64,000 nucleotides of DNA from Cristatella mucedo (taxonomy: Eukaryota; Bryozoa; Phylactolaemata; Cristatellidae), in NCBI GenBank assembly GCA_009760855.2, contig WPIO01000033.1, forward strand, positions 952,001 through 1,016,000, written 5' to 3'. The position numbers and the translations under genes are program-made. This document shows, in pieces, positions 60,698 to 64,000 of the stretch. The notes under the pieces are model-generated. The model ran no database searches. It was given only the letters and a program-made list of their open reading frames with translations, and had not been told where the DNA came from. Position 1 is the first letter of the stretch. Every line of letters begins with the position of its first letter.

Positions 60698-63600
60698 GTG
60701 TATAGCTAATGTGTATAACTAAGCGTTTCTGTGTGGCACGTGTGCTGTATGTGTGTTTACAAGATAGCACACAGAAGTTAACACCAGTATCCACCATATC
60801 GTAGCCGACCTCATCCAGCTTCTTTCTGTATCGTTCAGTTGAATCTAAAATCCATTAAATCGTCGATGTAGGTGGAGTAGCCTAAACAAAAATGAATGTT
60901 GAGCCTGAGAACACAGTTGCTTTAGGTTGGTCTGTTGATTCATTGTTCATTTGGTAGCACCTCAGTTGTCGTTGTAGCCAAGCTGCACTAGCTGAAAAAT
61001 GCCACGAATCGACCGATGTTATGTAATAGTCACATGCATGCCATGCCACTGTAGTACAATGCTGTGGAAGGTCGCCCACAGTTTTTTGGTGGCTCTTTCC
61101 ATCGCTGATGCATTGTTGCTCTTGCACTCGTAGGTACCCAGCAGAGACCAAGGCAGGCCGCTGGCTTCACTCACCACGGTTGCCAGGCAAAGTTGGAGCT
61201 GCCCGAATAGCAGGCCGGTCAATGCCAATGAGTTTCATGGTGCGAAGAATTTTTTTGACTTCGAATGCTGTAGGTCAAATGCCAATGGAAAGCGAGGCAA
61301 GTTCGATGCCCCCTCCTCTCTATCCTGCATGGGCGTCGAATGTGTGTCAGTGTACAAATGCATCTTTAGCGCTGTAGCAATTGCATGATTTGCTGAGCCG
61401 GGTTTGCCGTCCGTAGGGGGCGTCCTGCGTTAGGTAAAACCCTTGCGATTGGGTAGCTGCTTGGCCGAGGACGTAGTATAGAGAGTAGCAGACTGCTCCG
61501 AAGTTATGAGGTTAGACATATGGCCATGAATGGCTGGTGGTCGGTAAGGGATCACTGGATTCCAGCTCTTGATTTGCAGGTGTCTATCCCCCCCATTATT
61601 CGGCTGACACAAACCTATTCTGCTGTGCTGGGTAGATTGCTGTACTGGATAGTGGATACTGGATTTTAACTGGATAATGGATTCTAACTGGTTGCAGCCA
61701 ATGATGGGGGAATTGGGCCTTTCGGCCATACAGATGTACTCTACATATGCCTGCTGCTTTTAGACTATCAGCCGTGGCTTCCAGAGTTTGAAGTTTCGGT
61801 CGATACCCTGGTATAACTCTGGTAGCTAGGGGTGAGTGCACTTTCTCCTGGTCACCGGGTTGCTGTTTTTGGTTCCGGGTGGATTTAAACCTAGATGTAG
61901 TCATACAGAGTGGTCTGGGCACCTGGCCGACCCAGAAAGAGCTGCCAAAGCCTCTTGAAATCGTGGATATGAGCTATGCACCTAGATCGCCTTTTCCCAG
62001 GATGCCTGATCAACGTTAGGTCCTGAATTAACCATAAACATTTGGAATAGACAAATCATTGTTATAGCACCCGGAGAGGCGATCCACCATGCGAAGAAGG
62101 CCTGTCCTTGATGGTACCAATGATTAGTCGTTTGTTCCTGGCTTCCATTGGTCTTCCATTGGTCTTGGCCAAGAAGTAGAACCATGCTCAATTTCAGCGG
62201 TCGTCCATCGGTGTTGGACATCTCTCCAGTCTCGGTGAGTTATGCACCAAAGGCAGAAGCAAGACTGATGAAAGACTGTTGAAGAGATCGACCTGTAAAG
62301 CCGTTGTAAAACAGTAAAAAATCGATTCTAAGGTCAACTTTAGCTGCCTCTACACTGGCGAACGTATGGGCTCGAGACATCGAGAGACCTGCAAATGTGA
62401 GGCTGCCTCATTTTTCACTAGTAAGGGGTAGGGCAGGGGGACTGGTTGCTGATGGGAAGGATCTAGGTCTCGAGGACCGGGTTCGAGGAATTAGCCGGCA
62501 GTCTACTTCTCGGCTATGACTATCACTAGATCGAAGACTTGGGGAGCAGCCGAACAATCACGAACAGACCTAAAAAAGCAACATGGAGGCAACCAGTATA
62601 GGCCCCTTTCGTGGCTACACCTGTCAAAGCTGCCTATAGAAGGATGCTGGCTAAATTTTCGATGACTTGTGTATAGGCATATATAAGTAGCAGCCGATAC
62701 CCATCTTTAGAAAGCTTTGCAATTTCTATTTGTCACTAAACGAGAAACTTAACGACCTCACTTTCGAGATCTGCTGTTGCCAAGTGAGAGCAAGTGTACC
62801 AACCACAGCCCAACAACGAAGCTAATCTCGACTCCGAACTGCACCCAGTCTAGACATGGATGGTTCGAGGCTAGTTCACACTCGAGACAAATTCTTGGCT
62901 GTCTGCAGTCCGAACATTTGCGTGTGCAGATGCAGCAGCCTTAGTCGCCTCTCTGGCAAGGCTTTCGGTGGGGTTGGCATCCGGTGGCGCTGGTATCCGG
63001 TGGGGTTGGCATCCGGTTGGCTGCCTATGAGGGTGGCAGCCGGCAGGGGGGGGGTGGTGGCCAGTGCAGGTGGTGGCTGAACCCCTCTTCGAGAGGGCTC
63101 AAGACTTGCCTACACACTCTTTCAAAAGTTTGTATGCACTTATTTGAACCAGATCAACAGGGTTACATTGACACGGTTTAACTAACTTATGACCGGCCAA
63201 AGGGTGAAGGGACCACAGTAGATTTACACGGTCAATCTTCTTTTGTGCCCAACTTCTTAATGTCATATTTTTTTTGGTGTTCTTAAACAGTTCCTTTGAT
63301 GGTCCCGGTGGGGTTTAATATAAAGGACCTTATATTGCTGCTCATCGGCACCCATCCCAGGCTGCTTGTGTAGTTTTACCGTGCAAGTTGAAAATCAAGT
63401 CGGTAACCGAGTGGTGGCCAAATGAAGTAAAGCTGTCAGAGATCAATGGTTGCACTGATTTGACGTGAGCTAAAAGGTGCCAGCTGTTGCAGTCCTTCAA
63501 TTCATGGTCTGGACCACTGTTGCCTTCCCTTCTCACGCGTGATGCTTATTGCTGTGTTGGTAGTCTATCAGCTGAAGTCGATGTCCCTCTAGTGGCTGCC

Positions 63601-64000
63601 AGCCAGCTGTGGGTGGATGGAAATGCACCGGCATGTTAGTCTAATTGCTCATCTCGGCTTGGGATTGGGTAGCTGCCCATCTGCTGCCTCTGGCCATAAT
63701 GTCCTCTCTGTATCCGGTGGCATCCAGTGGTATTTTGCAATTAACCTAGGTCAGGCCTGTGCCGGGTATTGGGAGTGCTGGCAACCAGCTTACTGAAAGC
63801 CGATGCCACTTCCCCTGCCCCCTTGAGTGGTCTAGTGTCATCGTAAGGTCACCGAGCCCTTCTGGCTAGGCTTTCCATCAGCCGGATGTGCCTCTTTTGG
63901 CACGACCCTGATGCTGATTGCCCCAATGTCAGTCCATCTAGTGATTTCACAAAGCGATATGAAATGAGAATCGAGCGATCAGTCTTTGGGATTCAGATGC
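60698..64000. other. No recognised gene
   Basis: Opposed frames of 60-110 codons occur (for example minus 61922..61596 and 61228..61019), none with a domain I know. 62950..63080 has a local ATCCGGTGG-type low-complexity repeat, echoed near 63715. The end of the window is unassigned. Confidence 0.35.

Overview
This is a window of an invertebrate animal nuclear genome. Genes have GT-AG introns, promoters lie in CpG-dense islands, and most of the rest is LINE, SINE and DNA-transposon debris plus long microsatellites. The presence of FADD (a DED plus death-domain adaptor) rules out plants, fungi and protists. I cannot fix the phylum by eye. All homology calls rest on recognising motifs from memory; no search was run.

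Genes. (1) At the left edge (1-301, +) are two exons of an unrecognised gene, split by a clean 73-nt intron. (2) FADD lies on the minus strand in two exons: DED exon 12437-12104 and death-domain exon 9226-8928. The splice phase matches and the product is 210 aa. (3) BRAP (BRCA1-associated protein / IMP E3 ligase, 597 aa) lies on the plus strand at 12960-14753 as one uninterrupted ORF. It is head-to-head with FADD, with 522 bp between start codons. (4) A plausible single-pass membrane protein with a long poly-glycine run lies on the minus strand at 25021-26211, inside a CpG-rich promoter region. (5) A weak first-exon candidate is at 20942-20873 (-). FADD acts in death-receptor signalling and BRAP in Ras/MAPK scaffolding. 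Their shared promoter interval is the only regulatory arrangement I can point to.

Mobile DNA. At least three non-LTR (APE endonuclease + RT) families are present. LINE-A (Rex1/CR1/L2-like) has one near-complete but broken copy at 35262-38660 (-). LINE-B (L2-like) has about a dozen copies that end in a hairpin and an ATT-rich tail. LINE-C and a related type are present as 3' ends. There are two tRNA-derived SINE families. The body of SINE-I ends in the same hairpin as LINE-B, which suggests mobilisation by LINE-B. DNA transposons include a 188-bp hAT element closely resembling the horizontally transferred SPIN/Charlie-type elements (24493-24680, 8-bp target duplication), a pogo/Tigger-like element (59856-60697), Tc1/mariner transposase fragments, and a foldback element (23021-23788).

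Layout. 0-0.3 kb: edge gene. 0.4-8.9 kb: old repeats. 8.9-14.9 kb: FADD/BRAP. 15-20.6 kb: repeat ends and unassigned GC-rich sequence. 20.7-27 kb: CpG-rich block with the membrane-protein gene and several small elements. 27-34 kb: microsatellites, snap-back palindromes, SINEs. 34.4-46 kb: LINE cluster with nested SINE insertions. 46-57 kb: SINEs and decayed LINEs. 57-64 kb: a very long GT repeat, the pogo-like element, and sequence with nothing recognisable.
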